Below the pieces are notes generated by a model. It worked only from the letters and a program-made list of their open reading frames with translations, was not told where the DNA came from and did not search any database. A program made the position numbers and the translations under genes. A stretch of DNA of 64,000 bases from Pseudomonas sp. QS1027 (GTDB taxonomy: Bacteria; Pseudomonadota; Gammaproteobacteria; Pseudomonadales; Pseudomonadaceae): contig NZ_PHSU01000008.1 in NCBI RefSeq assembly GCF_002814235.1, positions 62,001 to 126,000 of the forward strand. The letters are read 5' to 3'. Positions 16,937 to 25,841 of the stretch are shown here, piece by piece. The number at the start of each line of letters is the position of its first letter. The stretch's first letter is position 1.

Positions 16937-17848
16937 TTATCGCCCCTCATGCTGCCGCCGATAAGCCCCCGGCTGCACCCCGAGCGCTTTGGCAAACGCC
17001 CGGGTAAACGCCGCAATCGATTGATACCCCACCGCCGCACACACTTGCTCCACGGTGTTATTGGCCCGCAACAGCTGGCAGGCATGACGCATCCGCAACG
17101 CCAGCAGCACCTGCCCCGGCGACTGCCCGGCCAGTTCGTTGAAACGCTTGAAAAACGCCGAACGTGACATCCCGGTACAAGCCGCCATGCTCTCCAGCGA
17201 CCAACTCTCCCCTGGCCGTTCGATCAACTGTTCCAGCAACGGCGCAAACCCCGGATGCCGGGCCAGCGCCACCAGCCCGCCGAGGCTCTGGTTATCCGCC
17301 ACCTGCTGGCGCAGCACATACAGAAACAGCAGGTGACTCAAACGCTCCAGCAGCGCCGAGGAGGGCGCCGGTGACCGCTCGCACTCGGCCAGGATCAACC
17401 CGAACAACGCCCGTGCCGCGCTCAACGACGGATCTCCCGCACGCAGGACAATCCAGTCCGGCAGCCCGTCGATAATCAATGACGACAGCCCGGACTTGAA
17501 ATGAAAGAACCCGCACACCAGCCCCACGCCATCCTGGGCGGCGCTGTCGAGCCCGGTCATCGCCTGGCGCGGCAAGTGTTGCGCCTCTACGCTGGTCTGG
17601 GCGCTCGACAACCGATAATCCAGGTCCCGCAGCAAAAACACCGCGTCCCCGGCCTCCAGCCGCAGGCTCTCTTGCTGCTCATCAATATGCAGCCAGCAAT
17701 GACCCTGCACGATCAGGTGGAAGCTCGCCCGCGCCAAGCCGTGGGTGCTGGCGTGCCAGCCGCCGCAATAACGGCCCACATGGAACAGGCTCGCATCCAG
17801 TTCCAGGCTTTCTAATAACCAATCAACCAGTGGGCTCGACGAAATCAT
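16937..17848 (-). CDS. AraC-family regulator with cupin N-terminus
   Basis: 303 residues. The N-terminal 150 residues resemble the AraC cupin sensor domain (ASFHLIVQGHCWLHIDEQQE and LEAGDAVFLLRDLDY). The C-terminal double HTH is SLESMAACTGMSRSAFFKRF and VEQVCAAVGYQSIAAFTRAF, ending in GVQPGAYRR. It is divergent from the AhpD-like/acyl-CoA-dehydrogenase/ABC operon starting at 17954, with about 105 bases between the genes, so it is the likely regulator of that operon. Confidence 0.92.
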   Translation of the reverse strand: MISSSPLVDWLLESLELDASLFHVGRYCGGWHASTHGLARASFHLIVQGHCWLHIDEQQESLRLEAGDAVFLLRDLDYRLSSAQTSVEAQHLPRQAMTGLDSAAQDGVGLVCGFFHFKSGLSSLIIDGLPDWIVLRAGDPSLSAARALFGLILAECERSPAPSSALLERLSHLLFLYVLRQQVADNQSLGGLVALARHPGFAPLLEQLIERPGESWSLESMAACTGMSRSAFFKRFNELAGQSPGQVLLALRMRHACQLLRANNTVEQVCAAVGYQSIAAFTRAFAKALGVQPGAYRRQHEGR

Positions 17849-17953
17849 CTAATGGAAACACTCAGGAGCAAGGAAACGCTACTTTTGAATATGGATCGGA
17901 ATTCTTATAACCAACAGACTTACCGGACTCACCCTACAGCAGGAGTCCACTCC

Positions 17954-18514
17954 ATGTCGCGCGTCACTCTCCATACGCTGCAAAGCGCTCCCGAAGCGGC
18001 CAGGCCGTTCCTGGAAAATGCCCAGAAGAACTCCGGGTTTATCCCCAATCTGCTTGCCGTACTGGCCAATGCCCCGGCGGCGCTGGAAACCTACGTTACG
18101 GTATCGGCACTCAATGGCAAGGCCGAGCTGAGCCTGGCCGAGCGCGAGGTGGTGCAACTGGTGGCCGCCACCACCCACGGCTGCGACTTCTGCGTCGCCG
18201 GGCATACGGCGGTGGCCTTGAACAAGGCCAAGTTGCCGGCCGAAGTGGTCGACGCCCTGCGCGGGCAGGACGAATTGCCCCAGGAAAAGCTCGAAGTCCT
18301 GGCGGCCTTCGCCCGGGAAGTGATCGCCACCCGCGGCAATGTCAGCGACGCGGTGTTCAGCGAATTCCTCGCCGCCGGCTACACCCAGGGCAATGCCCTG
18401 GAAGTGATTCTCGGGGTGAGCCTGGCCACGTTGTGCAATTTCGCCAATGTTTTTGCCCGTACACCCCTCAATCCTGAGCTGGCGAAGTATCGTTGGCAGT
18501 CGACAGATCAATGA
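17954..18514 (+). CDS. Carboxymuconolactone-decarboxylase/AhpD-like protein
   Basis: 186 residues from the ATG at 17954 (AGGAGT 10 bases upstream; the open frame before it is leader). All-helical CMD/AhpD fold with the redox motif CDFC in AATTHGCDFCVAGHTAV; the E(x)11CxxCxxxH pattern is that of peroxidase-type AhpD-like proteins (YciW and related) rather than of the decarboxylase. N-terminal HTLQSAPEAARPFLENAQKN is also typical. First gene of an operon with an acyl-CoA-dehydrogenase-like protein and a sulfonate/taurine-type ABC transporter, which points to peroxide or thiol redox linked to an organosulfur compound. That role is inferred from context only. Confidence 0.85.
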   Translation: MSRVTLHTLQSAPEAARPFLENAQKNSGFIPNLLAVLANAPAALETYVTVSALNGKAELSLAEREVVQLVAATTHGCDFCVAGHTAVALNKAKLPAEVVDALRGQDELPQEKLEVLAAFAREVIATRGNVSDAVFSEFLAAGYTQGNALEVILGVSLATLCNFANVFARTPLNPELAKYRWQSTDQ

Positions 18515-18563
18515 TTCACCGAGGTCGGCTATTATTCGACGGTGTCTTCAAGGAGAAAACGAC

Positions 18564-19634
18564 ATGCTCAATCCGGCATTGAGTCAATGGCTCGACGTAC
18601 AAGCCCAGGCTCTGGATCTGGGGCAGTGCGACCCACAGGATGTGATTTCCCGATTGGCGACGGCCAAGGTGCTGCGGATCGGCGTTCCAGAAACCCTGGG
18701 CGGCAGCGGCGGGACGGTGGCCGACGGGGTGGAAAGCATCGCCCAGGTGGCCAGCCATTCCCTGGCCGCGGCCTTTGTGTTCTGGGGCCAACGGGCCTTT
18801 ATCGAATACCTGCTGCACAGTCCCAATACGGCATTGCGCGAGCATCTGCTGCCGTCCCTGCTCAACGGCGAACTGGCCGGCGCCACCGGGCTGTCGAATG
18901 CGATGAAGTTCCTCTCGGGGATCGAGTCGCTGCAACTGCGGGCCCGCGATCAAGGTGATGGCTGGTGCCTGAATGGCCGCCTGCAGTGGGTGACCAATCT
19001 GCGCAAAAGCGGCTTTGTGGTGGCGGCCGCCATTGAGCGGGAGGAGGGCGGTACGCCCTTTGTGCTGGCGATGCCGGATGCGCTGAGTGGCCTGCAACGC
19101 TCGGATGACTTGCAACTGATGGGGCTGCAGTCGAGCAATACCGCCGCGTTGGACTTCAGGCAGGTGGAAGTCAGCCGCGACTGGTTGCTGCATGACGATG
19201 CCCGAATCTTTCTGCCGGCGGTGCGCCCGGCCTTCCTCGGCTTGCAGTGCGGTATGTCCATCGGCCTGGCTCGGCAGGCGCTGAAGGAAGTGGACAGCCA
19301 CCTGCAAGATGCCCGCTCGATTCTGCGCGAGCCCTTGCTGGAACAGCGCCAGGCCCTTGAGCAAACGGTGGAGGAACTCAAGAACGGCCTGCGCGACGGA
19401 CGCTTTCTGGCCCAGCCGAGTGCCTTGTTCCAGATCCGCATCAGCCTGGCCGAATCGGTCGCCCAGGCGGTGCAACTGGAGTTGCAGGCCAGCGGCGGCA
19501 AGGCCTATCTGAATGAATACGGCAGTGGCTTCGCCCGGCGCTGGCGCGAGTCGGCGTTTGTACCGATCGTCACCCCGAGCCTGGTGCAATTGCGCGCCGA
19601 GCTGCAACGCCAGGCCCGGGATACCGCGGCATGA
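18564..19634 (+). CDS. Acyl-CoA-dehydrogenase-like flavoprotein (SfnB/DszC-type)
   Basis: 356 residues from the ATG at 18564 (AAGGAG 9 bases upstream). The fold is that of acyl-CoA dehydrogenases: an N-terminal helical domain (VLRIGVPETLGGSGGTVADG), a middle beta region (GATGLSNAMKFLSG, LQLMGLQSSNTAALDF) and a C-terminal helical domain (FLGLQCGMSIGLARQALKEV, QLELQASGGKAYLNEYG). In this genus such proteins beside Ssu/Tau-like transporters are often FMN-dependent monooxygenase-like enzymes of sulfone/sulfonate use. It overlaps the ABC ATPase by 4 bases, so the genes are cotranscribed. The substrate is not known. Confidence 0.82.
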   Translation: MLNPALSQWLDVQAQALDLGQCDPQDVISRLATAKVLRIGVPETLGGSGGTVADGVESIAQVASHSLAAAFVFWGQRAFIEYLLHSPNTALREHLLPSLLNGELAGATGLSNAMKFLSGIESLQLRARDQGDGWCLNGRLQWVTNLRKSGFVVAAAIEREEGGTPFVLAMPDALSGLQRSDDLQLMGLQSSNTAALDFRQVEVSRDWLLHDDARIFLPAVRPAFLGLQCGMSIGLARQALKEVDSHLQDARSILREPLLEQRQALEQTVEELKNGLRDGRFLAQPSALFQIRISLAESVAQAVQLELQASGGKAYLNEYGSGFARRWRESAFVPIVTPSLVQLRAELQRQARDTAA

Positions 19635-20452
19635 GCGGGCCGCTGCTGGAGGCCCGGCAGATCAGCCTCGGTTACCCCCGCGAACAGGGCTGGCAAACGG
19701 TGCTGGAAGGTTTCGACCTGCAACTGCAAGCCGGCGAGGTGGTGTCGATCCTCGGCCCCAGCGGCGTCGGCAAATCCAGCCTGTTGCGGGTCCTGGCCGG
19801 CTTGCAGACGGCTCACGAAGGCCGAGTGCATTTCCTCGGCGAACCCCTGGACGGCCCGCACCCACGGGTGGCGGTGGCCTTTCAGGACCCCAGCCTGCTG
19901 CCCTGGTTGAGCCTGGAAAAGAACGTCGCCTTCGGCCTCGACTTCGCCCGCCAGCCGCACCTGGATGCCCAGGAGCGCAAGGCGCGGATCGACCACGCGA
20001 TTGCCGCCGTCGGCCTGCAACACGCCCGGGGCCAGTACCCGGCGCAGTTGTCCGGCGGCATGGCCCAGCGCACGGCGTTGGCCCGCTGTCTGGCCCGCCA
20101 GCCGCAGGTCTTGTTTCTCGACGAGCCTTTCGGCGCCCTGGATGAGGTGACCCGCGCCGATATGCAACAACTGCTGCTCAAGGTGATCGCCGAGCACAAC
20201 ACCGCCGCGGTGCTGATCACCCACGACATTGACGAAGCCCTGCTGCTGTCCGAGCGGATCCTGCTACTGGGCCACAGCCCGGCGCGGACCCTCGGCGAGT
20301 GGCGTATCGACCTGCCTCAGCCACGGGCCGAGCTGGTGGAGGAACTGGGCGCCCTGCGTATCGAGATTCTCAAGACCCTTCGGCGGGCCAGCCGCACCTC
20401 ACCCCCTCACTCTTTGCTCGAAACGTCGGAGATGGCTCATGTGCCTGGATGA
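19631..20452 (+). CDS. ABC transporter ATP-binding protein (SsuB/TauB-like)
   Basis: 273 residues. Walker A is GPSGVGKSSLLRVLAGLQ, the Q-loop is VAFQDPSLLPWLSLEKN, the signature is LSGGMAQRTALARCLARQ and Walker B is VLFLDEPFGALDEVT, with the switch His in LITHDIDEAL. The sequence matches the nitrate/sulfonate/taurine importer ATPases. It overlaps the preceding gene (ATGA) and the following binding-protein gene by 14 bases. It powers import together with the permease at 21635. Confidence 0.93.
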   Translation: MSGPLLEARQISLGYPREQGWQTVLEGFDLQLQAGEVVSILGPSGVGKSSLLRVLAGLQTAHEGRVHFLGEPLDGPHPRVAVAFQDPSLLPWLSLEKNVAFGLDFARQPHLDAQERKARIDHAIAAVGLQHARGQYPAQLSGGMAQRTALARCLARQPQVLFLDEPFGALDEVTRADMQQLLLKVIAEHNTAAVLITHDIDEALLLSERILLLGHSPARTLGEWRIDLPQPRAELVEELGALRIEILKTLRRASRTSPPHSLLETSEMAHVPG

Positions 20453-21638
20453 CTTCACCCACACACGTCGTGACTTCCTCAAACTCAGCGCCTTGCTGAC
20501 CGCCGGCGGCGCCTTGCCGCTGCTCAACAGCCTGCAGGCCCGCGCCGCGTCGGAGCCCAATGCGCCGGTGCGGATCGGTTACCTGCCGATCACCGACGCC
20601 ACGCCGCTGCTGGTGGCGCATAACAACGGCCTGTTCGAGGCCGAAGGCATCCAGGCCGAGCGTCCGGTGCTGCTGCGCAGTTGGGCCCAGGTGATCGAGG
20701 CGTTTATTTCCGGGCAGGTCAACGTGATCCACCTGCTGTCGCCAATGACCGTCTGGGCGCGCTACGGCAGCAAGGTGCCGGCCAAGGTGGTGGCCTGGAA
20801 CCATGTCGGCGGTTCCGGCCTGACCGTGGGGCCGGAGATCACCGAGGTCAAGCAACTGGGCGGGCAGTCGGTGGCGATTCCGTTCTGGTACTCGATCCAC
20901 AACGTGGTGGTCCAGCAACTGCTGCGCGACAACGGCCTGCAACCGGTGAGCAAGCCGGCCAGCAGCACGCTTGCTGCCAACGAGGTCAACCTGGTGGTGC
21001 TGCCGCCGTCGGACATGCCGCCGGCCCTGGCCAGCAAGCGTATTGCCGGCTATATCGTCGCCGAGCCCTTCAATGCCCTGGCCGAGGAACTGAAGGTCGG
21101 CCGGGTGCAGCGTTTCACCGGCGATCTCTGGCGCAATCACGCCTGTTGCGTGGTGTTCATGCACGAGCAGGACCTGAACAACCGCCCCGAATGGTCGCAG
21201 AAGGTGGTCAACGCCATCGTCAAGGCCCAGCTCTGGACCCGTGACAACCGCGCCGAGGCGGCTAAGTTGCTGTCCAAGGACGGCGCCAATCGCTACACCC
21301 CGCACACCACTCAGGTGCTCAATCGGGTGTTGGTGCCCAATACGGCCGATCGTGACGCCTATCTGGCCAGCGGGGCGATCCAGCACGGCAACTGGGACGA
21401 GCAGCGCATCGACTTCCAGCCGTATCCGTTCCCCAGCTACACCGAGGAACTGGTCAAGCGCCTGAAGAACACCCTGATCGAGGGCGACAAGGGCTTTCTC
21501 GCCGGCCTCGATCCGCAGCAGACCGCTCGCGACCTGGTGGACGACCGCTTCGTGCGCAACAGTCTGGCGGCGGTGGGGGGACTCAAGGCCTTCGGCTTGC
21601 CGGACAGCTTTGAGCGCAGCGAGGAGTTCGGCATTTGA
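20439..21638 (+). CDS. ABC transporter substrate-binding protein, Tat-type signal
   Basis: 399 residues from the ATG at 20439. The N-terminus carries a twin-arginine signal (THTRRDFLKLSALLTAGGAL, then a hydrophobic stretch ending near LQARAAS), so the protein is probably exported folded. The mature domain is an NMT1/TauA-like binding protein: RIGYLPITDATPLLVAHNNG, FISGQVNVIHLLSPM and AGYIVAEPFNALAEELKVG. It belongs with the ATPase at 19631 and the permease at 21635. The ligand is unknown; nitrate, sulfonate, taurine-like and sulfate-ester compounds are all family possibilities. Confidence 0.9.
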   Translation: MCLDDFTHTRRDFLKLSALLTAGGALPLLNSLQARAASEPNAPVRIGYLPITDATPLLVAHNNGLFEAEGIQAERPVLLRSWAQVIEAFISGQVNVIHLLSPMTVWARYGSKVPAKVVAWNHVGGSGLTVGPEITEVKQLGGQSVAIPFWYSIHNVVVQQLLRDNGLQPVSKPASSTLAANEVNLVVLPPSDMPPALASKRIAGYIVAEPFNALAEELKVGRVQRFTGDLWRNHACCVVFMHEQDLNNRPEWSQKVVNAIVKAQLWTRDNRAEAAKLLSKDGANRYTPHTTQVLNRVLVPNTADRDAYLASGAIQHGNWDEQRIDFQPYPFPSYTEELVKRLKNTLIEGDKGFLAGLDPQQTARDLVDDRFVRNSLAAVGGLKAFGLPDSFERSEEFGI

Positions 21639-22402
21639 TCGGCAAGCCTTCCTCATCGCTGCTGCATTGGGGGCTGGGCCTGGCGGGGTTGTTCTGCCTG
21701 TTGCTGCTCTGGTGGCTGGGCGTGCACCTGTTCGGCAGCCCCGACGGGCTGTCGGCGCGCTTCTCGCCCGAAGCGACGCTGACCAGCCTGGTGGAGTTGC
21801 TCGGCCGTGCCGAGCTCTATGAAAACGTGCTGGTCAGCCTCAAGCGCATTCTGATCGGGCTGTTGCTGGCCCTGTTGGTCGGCGTGCCGCTGGGGTTGCT
21901 GATCGGCAGCTATCGGCATCTCGAAGCGGCGACCACCCCGGCGTTCCAGTTCCTGCGGATGATCTCGCCGCTGTCCTGGATGCCGGTGGTGGTGATGCTG
22001 ATGGGGGTCGGTGACCAGCCGATCTATTTCCTGCTGGCCTTTGCCGCCGTCTGGCCGATCCTGCTCAACACCGTGGCCGGGGTCCGTCAGCTCGATCCAC
22101 GCTGGCTGCAACTGAGCCGCAGCCTCAGTGCAACCCGCTGGGAAACCCTGCGCCAGGTCATCCTGCCCGGTGTGCTCGGCCATGTGCTGACCGGCGTGCG
22201 GCTGTCCATCGGGATTCTCTGGATCGTGCTGGTGCCCTGCGAAATGCTCGGGGTCAGCGCCGGGCTTGGCTACTTTATCCTCGATACCCGTGACCGCCTG
22301 GCCTATTCGGAACTGATGGCCATGGTGCTGTTGATCGGCGTGCTGGGTTTCATGCTCGATGCCCTGGCGCGAGGCCTGCATCGGCGTTGGGCGCATTCCT
22401 GA
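21635..22402 (+). CDS. ABC transporter permease (SsuC/TauC-like)
   Basis: 255 residues, with a TTG start that overlaps the binding-protein stop. Six to seven hydrophobic segments are visible (LLHWGLGLAGLFCLLLLWWL first). The cytoplasmic EAA loop reads LSRSLSATRWETLRQVILPG and couples to the ATPase. This is a single-domain BPD_transp_1 permease. It is the last gene of the AhpD-like / acyl-CoA-dehydrogenase / ABC operon; a stem-loop-rich intergenic region separates it from a second ABC operon. Confidence 0.92.
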   Translation: MIGKPSSSLLHWGLGLAGLFCLLLLWWLGVHLFGSPDGLSARFSPEATLTSLVELLGRAELYENVLVSLKRILIGLLLALLVGVPLGLLIGSYRHLEAATTPAFQFLRMISPLSWMPVVVMLMGVGDQPIYFLLAFAAVWPILLNTVAGVRQLDPRWLQLSRSLSATRWETLRQVILPGVLGHVLTGVRLSIGILWIVLVPCEMLGVSAGLGYFILDTRDRLAYSELMAMVLLIGVLGFMLDALARGLHRRWAHS

Positions 22403-22421
22403 CGCTAACCTGACAAATTAT

Positions 22422-22465
22422 GCGGAATATACATATCTGTAACATTTTGAAATGTATACTTCCGC
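22422..22465. repeat. Long inverted repeat between the two ABC operons
   Basis: GCGGAA-TATACAT (22422-22434) pairs with ATGTATA-C-TTCCGC (22452-22465), 13 base pairs with one bulged C; ACATTT/AAATGT pairs inside the loop. There is no following T-run. It may act as a terminator-like or mRNA-stabilising end for the upstream operon, or as an operator for the downstream one. Confidence 0.55.
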
Positions 22466-22538
22466 CCTGAGCCATACCCCCCCACGTTTCAACCGCCACC
22501 CCCAGGAGATTCGAACTTGGACCCTGCCCATTCTCGGT

Positions 22539-22625
22539 AGGCCACGTAGCGGGATTTACAAAGGGATACCGCCGGTGCGCAGCCGTCGCCCCGGTATCCA
22601 GTCTGTAGCGTTCAGTACGTGGCCT
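22539..22625 (+). promoter_or_regulatory. Candidate structured RNA leader upstream of the double-permease ABC operon
   Basis: AGGCCACGTA (22539-22548) is perfectly complementary to TACGTGGCCT (22616-22625), closing a loop of 67 bases. Inside it, GGATACCG (22564-22571) pairs with CGGTATCC (22592-22599), and CGG/CCG closes the apex. Just upstream, CCTGCC (22523-22528) can pair with GGTAGG (22535-22540). The element is 130 bases before the ATG at 22756. It resembles a multi-stem aptamer, but I could not match it to a known riboswitch class. Confidence 0.5.
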
Positions 22626-22755
22626 TGCTTCGACGATTTTCCAACCACATCTCCAGAATGTGCTGTGCTTAGACTGCCGGCACCGCAGCGCTTTATGCGT
22701 TTGTACCCTGGAGTTCGTGGGCCTGTATTTCAGAACGCTGCTGGAATCATTGACG

Positions 22756-24504
22756 ATGAATAAAGTATTACGCCATTACATCCCGGCCAGTACCCGGCGC
22801 TTGCTGCCCAATCGCTGGGACCTGATCGCGCTGCCGCTGGTGGTGGGTTTCCTGCTGTTTTTCTCGATCGGCGCGCGGGAAACCTGGGCACCGATCTCGA
22901 CCTTGCAGACCCAGGTGATCTCCCTCGATCCGGGCAACCTGCCGGAATATGCCATACGCACCACCCTGCGCATGCTCGCGGCGATGGTCGCGGCGTTGAT
23001 CTTCACTTTTCTCTACGGGACCCTGGCGGCCAAGAGCAAACGCGCCGAGAAACTGCTGGTGCCGGTGCTGGATATCCTCCAGTCGGTGCCGGTGCTGGGT
23101 TATATCTCGTTCACCGTGACCTTTTTCCTCCTGTTGTTTCCGGGGCGGGTGCTGGGCGCCGAGTGCGCGGCGATCTTTGCGATCTTCACCAGTCAGGCCT
23201 GGAACATGACGTTCAGCTTCTACCAGTCGCTGCGCATGCTGCCGCGGGACCTGACGGAGGTTTCCGAGAGCCTGCACCTGTCCGGCTGGCAGAAGTTCTG
23301 GAAGCTTGACGTGCCGTTCGCCATGCCCGGTCTGATCTGGAACATGATGATGAGCATGTCCGGCGGCTGGTTCTTCGTGGTGGCCTCGGAAGCCATTACC
23401 GTGGGCGACAAGACCATCACCCTGCCGGGGATCGGTTCCTACCTGGCCACCGCCATCGAACAGCGCGACCTCACCGCCGTGGGGTATGTGATCCTGGCGA
23501 TGGTGGTGGTGATCCTGGTCTACGACCAGTTCCTGTTCCGTCCGCTGGTGGCCTGGGCGGACAAGTTCCGCATGGAAGACACCGCGGCCCAGGGCGGTGC
23601 GCCGGAATCCTGGGTGCTCAACCTGATCCAGCGGACCCGGATTATCCAGCGTCTGATCCGGCCGATTTCACGTTTCTTCACCCGCGTCGGCCATATGCGC
23701 CTGAGCCTGCCCTTGCCCCGGCTCAAGTCCCGGGCCAGTGCGCCCAGCCCCTCGACGTCGCGGATGATCGACTGGGTCTGGGGTGTCTTCATCACCTTGC
23801 TCGCGGCCTATGCGCTGTACCACATCGCTATTTATGTCGGCAGTGAAGTGACCCTCGCCGATGTCGGCGAAGTCGTCGGCCTGGGGGCAATCACCCTGGT
23901 CCGGGTGACCTTGCTGATCGCCGTGGCTTCGGTGATCTGGGTGCCCCTGGGGGTGATGATCGGCCTGCGTCCGCACCTGGCCGAGAAGATCCAGCCCTTG
24001 GCGCAGTTCCTCGCGGCGTTCCCGGCGAACCTGCTGTTCCCGGTGTTCGTCATCGTGATCCTGCACTACAACCTGAACCCGGATATCTGGCTGAGCCCGC
24101 TGATCGTGCTCGGTACCCAGTGGTACATCCTGTTCAACGTGATTGCCGGCGCCAGCGCCTTCCCCAACGACTTCCGTGAAGCCGCGGCGAACTTCCATAT
24201 CCGTGGCTGGCAGTGGTGGCGCAAGGTCATGTTGCCGGGGATCTTCCCGTATTACGTGACCGGTGCGATCACCGCCTCCGGTGGTGCGTGGAACGCCAGT
24301 ATCGTTTCCGAGTTCGTTTCCTGGGGCCAGGACAAGGTCGTGGCCCATGGCCTGGGGGCTTATATCGCCCAGACCACGGCCGCCGGCGACTTTCCGAAAA
24401 TCACCCTGGGCGTCGTGGTCATGTCGGTCTTTGTGGTGGCCTTCAACCGTCTGCTCTGGCGGCCGATGTACGCCATCGCCGAAAACAAACTTCGTCTGAA
24501 TTAA
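22756..24504 (+). CDS. ABC transporter double permease (two fused BPD_transp_1 domains)
   Basis: 582 residues from the ATG at 22756; the frame opens earlier but crosses the structured leader. Two permease halves are fused. The first half (about residues 15-265) has the EAA loop EVSESLHLSGWQKFWKLDVP; after a linker (about 270-340) the second half has DFREAAANFHIRGWQWWRKV. Each half has its own set of membrane segments, so one polypeptide can form the whole channel. This type pairs with NitT/TauT-like ATPases carrying an AAA-associated C-terminal domain, as found directly downstream. No binding protein is encoded in this operon, so the ligand is unknown. Confidence 0.9.
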   Translation: MNKVLRHYIPASTRRLLPNRWDLIALPLVVGFLLFFSIGARETWAPISTLQTQVISLDPGNLPEYAIRTTLRMLAAMVAALIFTFLYGTLAAKSKRAEKLLVPVLDILQSVPVLGYISFTVTFFLLLFPGRVLGAECAAIFAIFTSQAWNMTFSFYQSLRMLPRDLTEVSESLHLSGWQKFWKLDVPFAMPGLIWNMMMSMSGGWFFVVASEAITVGDKTITLPGIGSYLATAIEQRDLTAVGYVILAMVVVILVYDQFLFRPLVAWADKFRMEDTAAQGGAPESWVLNLIQRTRIIQRLIRPISRFFTRVGHMRLSLPLPRLKSRASAPSPSTSRMIDWVWGVFITLLAAYALYHIAIYVGSEVTLADVGEVVGLGAITLVRVTLLIAVASVIWVPLGVMIGLRPHLAEKIQPLAQFLAAFPANLLFPVFVIVILHYNLNPDIWLSPLIVLGTQWYILFNVIAGASAFPNDFREAAANFHIRGWQWWRKVMLPGIFPYYVTGAITASGGAWNASIVSEFVSWGQDKVVAHGLGAYIAQTTAAGDFPKITLGVVVMSVFVVAFNRLLWRPMYAIAENKLRLN

Positions 24505-24518
24505 TCCGAGCCGCTCTT

Positions 24519-25841
24519 ATGAACAGTCATATCGAATACACCAGCAGCGCCCGCGAAATCTACTCGCTCACCAATGTGAGCAAGGGCTTTGGCAACGGCA
24601 AGGATGAGCGTCAGGTCCTCAGCGAAGTCGATCTGCACCTGCACGAAGGCGAAGTCGTCGGGCTGCTGGGGCGCTCGGGCTCCGGCAAGTCGACCTTGCT
24701 GCGGATCATTGCCGGCCTGATCCAGCCGACTTCCGGCGAAGTGCTCTACAACGGCGAAGCCCTGGACGGCCCGGCCAAGGGTGTGGCGATGGTGTTCCAG
24801 ACCTTCGCCCTGTTTCCCTGGCTGACCGTGCTGGAAAACGTTGAGGCCGGCTTGCAGGCCTTGCAGGTCGAGCCCAAGGAATCGCGCAAGCGGGCCCTGG
24901 CGGCCATCGACCTGATCGGCCTCGACGGTTTCGAGAACGCCTATCCGCGCGAGCTGTCCGGTGGCATGCGCCAGCGCGTGGGTTTTGCCCGCGGCCTGGT
25001 GGTCAACCCGACCCTGCTGCTGATGGACGAACCATTTTCCGCCCTCGACGTGCTCACCGCGGAAAACCTGCGGACCGACCTGCTGGAGTTGTGGAGCGGC
25101 GGCCAGTTGCCGATCAAGTCGATCCTGATCGTGACCCACAACATCGAGGAAGCGGTGTTGATGTGCGACCGCATCCTGGTGCTGTCGTCCAACCCGGGGC
25201 GCGTCGTGGCGCAGATCAAGGTGCCGTTCGCCCACCCGCGCAACCGCCTGGACCCGATCTTCCGCAAGATGGTCGACGATATCTACGCGCTGATGACCAA
25301 CCGTCGCAGTGCCGACGAACGCACCGGCAAGGCCGAGCTGCAACTGGGCAGCCGCCTGCCGGAAGTGCCGACCAACCTGATGGCCGGTCTGATCGAAGCC
25401 CTGGCGGCCGAGCCGTATCATGGCCATGCCGGTCTGCCGAACGTCGCCGAGCGACTGCTGCTGGAGGTCGATGACCTGTTTCCGGTGGCCGAGATGCTCG
25501 AGCACCTGGGCTTTGCCGAACTGCGCGGGGCCGATATCAAGCTCACCGACTCGGGCAAGCGCTTTGCCGAGGACGGCACCCAGGAACGCAAGGTGATGTT
25601 TGCCGAGCACCTGCTGCGCACCGTGCCCCTGGCGGCGCGTATTCGCCAGGTGTTGCAGGAACGTAACGGGCACTGGGCGCCACGGGTGCGTTTCGAACAG
25701 GAACTGGAAGACTCCCTCAGCGAAGACTTCGTCGAGCAGACCCTGGAAAGCGTGATCAGTTGGGGCCGTTACGCCGAGATCTTCTCCTACAACGACACCA
25801 CCGAAACCTTCAGCCTGGAAGACGTGGAAGGCGAGATCTGA
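24519..25841 (+). CDS. ABC transporter ATP-binding protein with C-terminal AAA-associated domain
   Basis: 440 residues from the ATG at 24519. The nucleotide-binding domain occupies about residues 15-260: Walker A GRSGSGKSTLLRIIAGL, signature LSGGMRQRVGFARGLVV, Walker B LLLMDEPFSALD. An extra C-terminal domain of about 160 residues (from RLPEVPTNLMAGLIEALAAE to the end) matches the AAA-associated C-terminal domain family (PF09821-type), made of winged-helix-like segments and of unknown role. It lies 14 bases after the double permease, so the two form one transport unit. Confidence 0.9.
   Translation: MNSHIEYTSSAREIYSLTNVSKGFGNGKDERQVLSEVDLHLHEGEVVGLLGRSGSGKSTLLRIIAGLIQPTSGEVLYNGEALDGPAKGVAMVFQTFALFPWLTVLENVEAGLQALQVEPKESRKRALAAIDLIGLDGFENAYPRELSGGMRQRVGFARGLVVNPTLLLMDEPFSALDVLTAENLRTDLLELWSGGQLPIKSILIVTHNIEEAVLMCDRILVLSSNPGRVVAQIKVPFAHPRNRLDPIFRKMVDDIYALMTNRRSADERTGKAELQLGSRLPEVPTNLMAGLIEALAAEPYHGHAGLPNVAERLLLEVDDLFPVAEMLEHLGFAELRGADIKLTDSGKRFAEDGTQERKVMFAEHLLRTVPLAARIRQVLQERNGHWAPRVRFEQELEDSLSEDFVEQTLESVISWGRYAEIFSYNDTTETFSLEDVEGEI

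Noticed and set aside
22539-22625. Guanidine (ykkC) or manganese (yybP-ykoY) riboswitch
   Set aside because: The conserved sequence blocks of those classes that I remember are not present; only the stem complementarity is clear.
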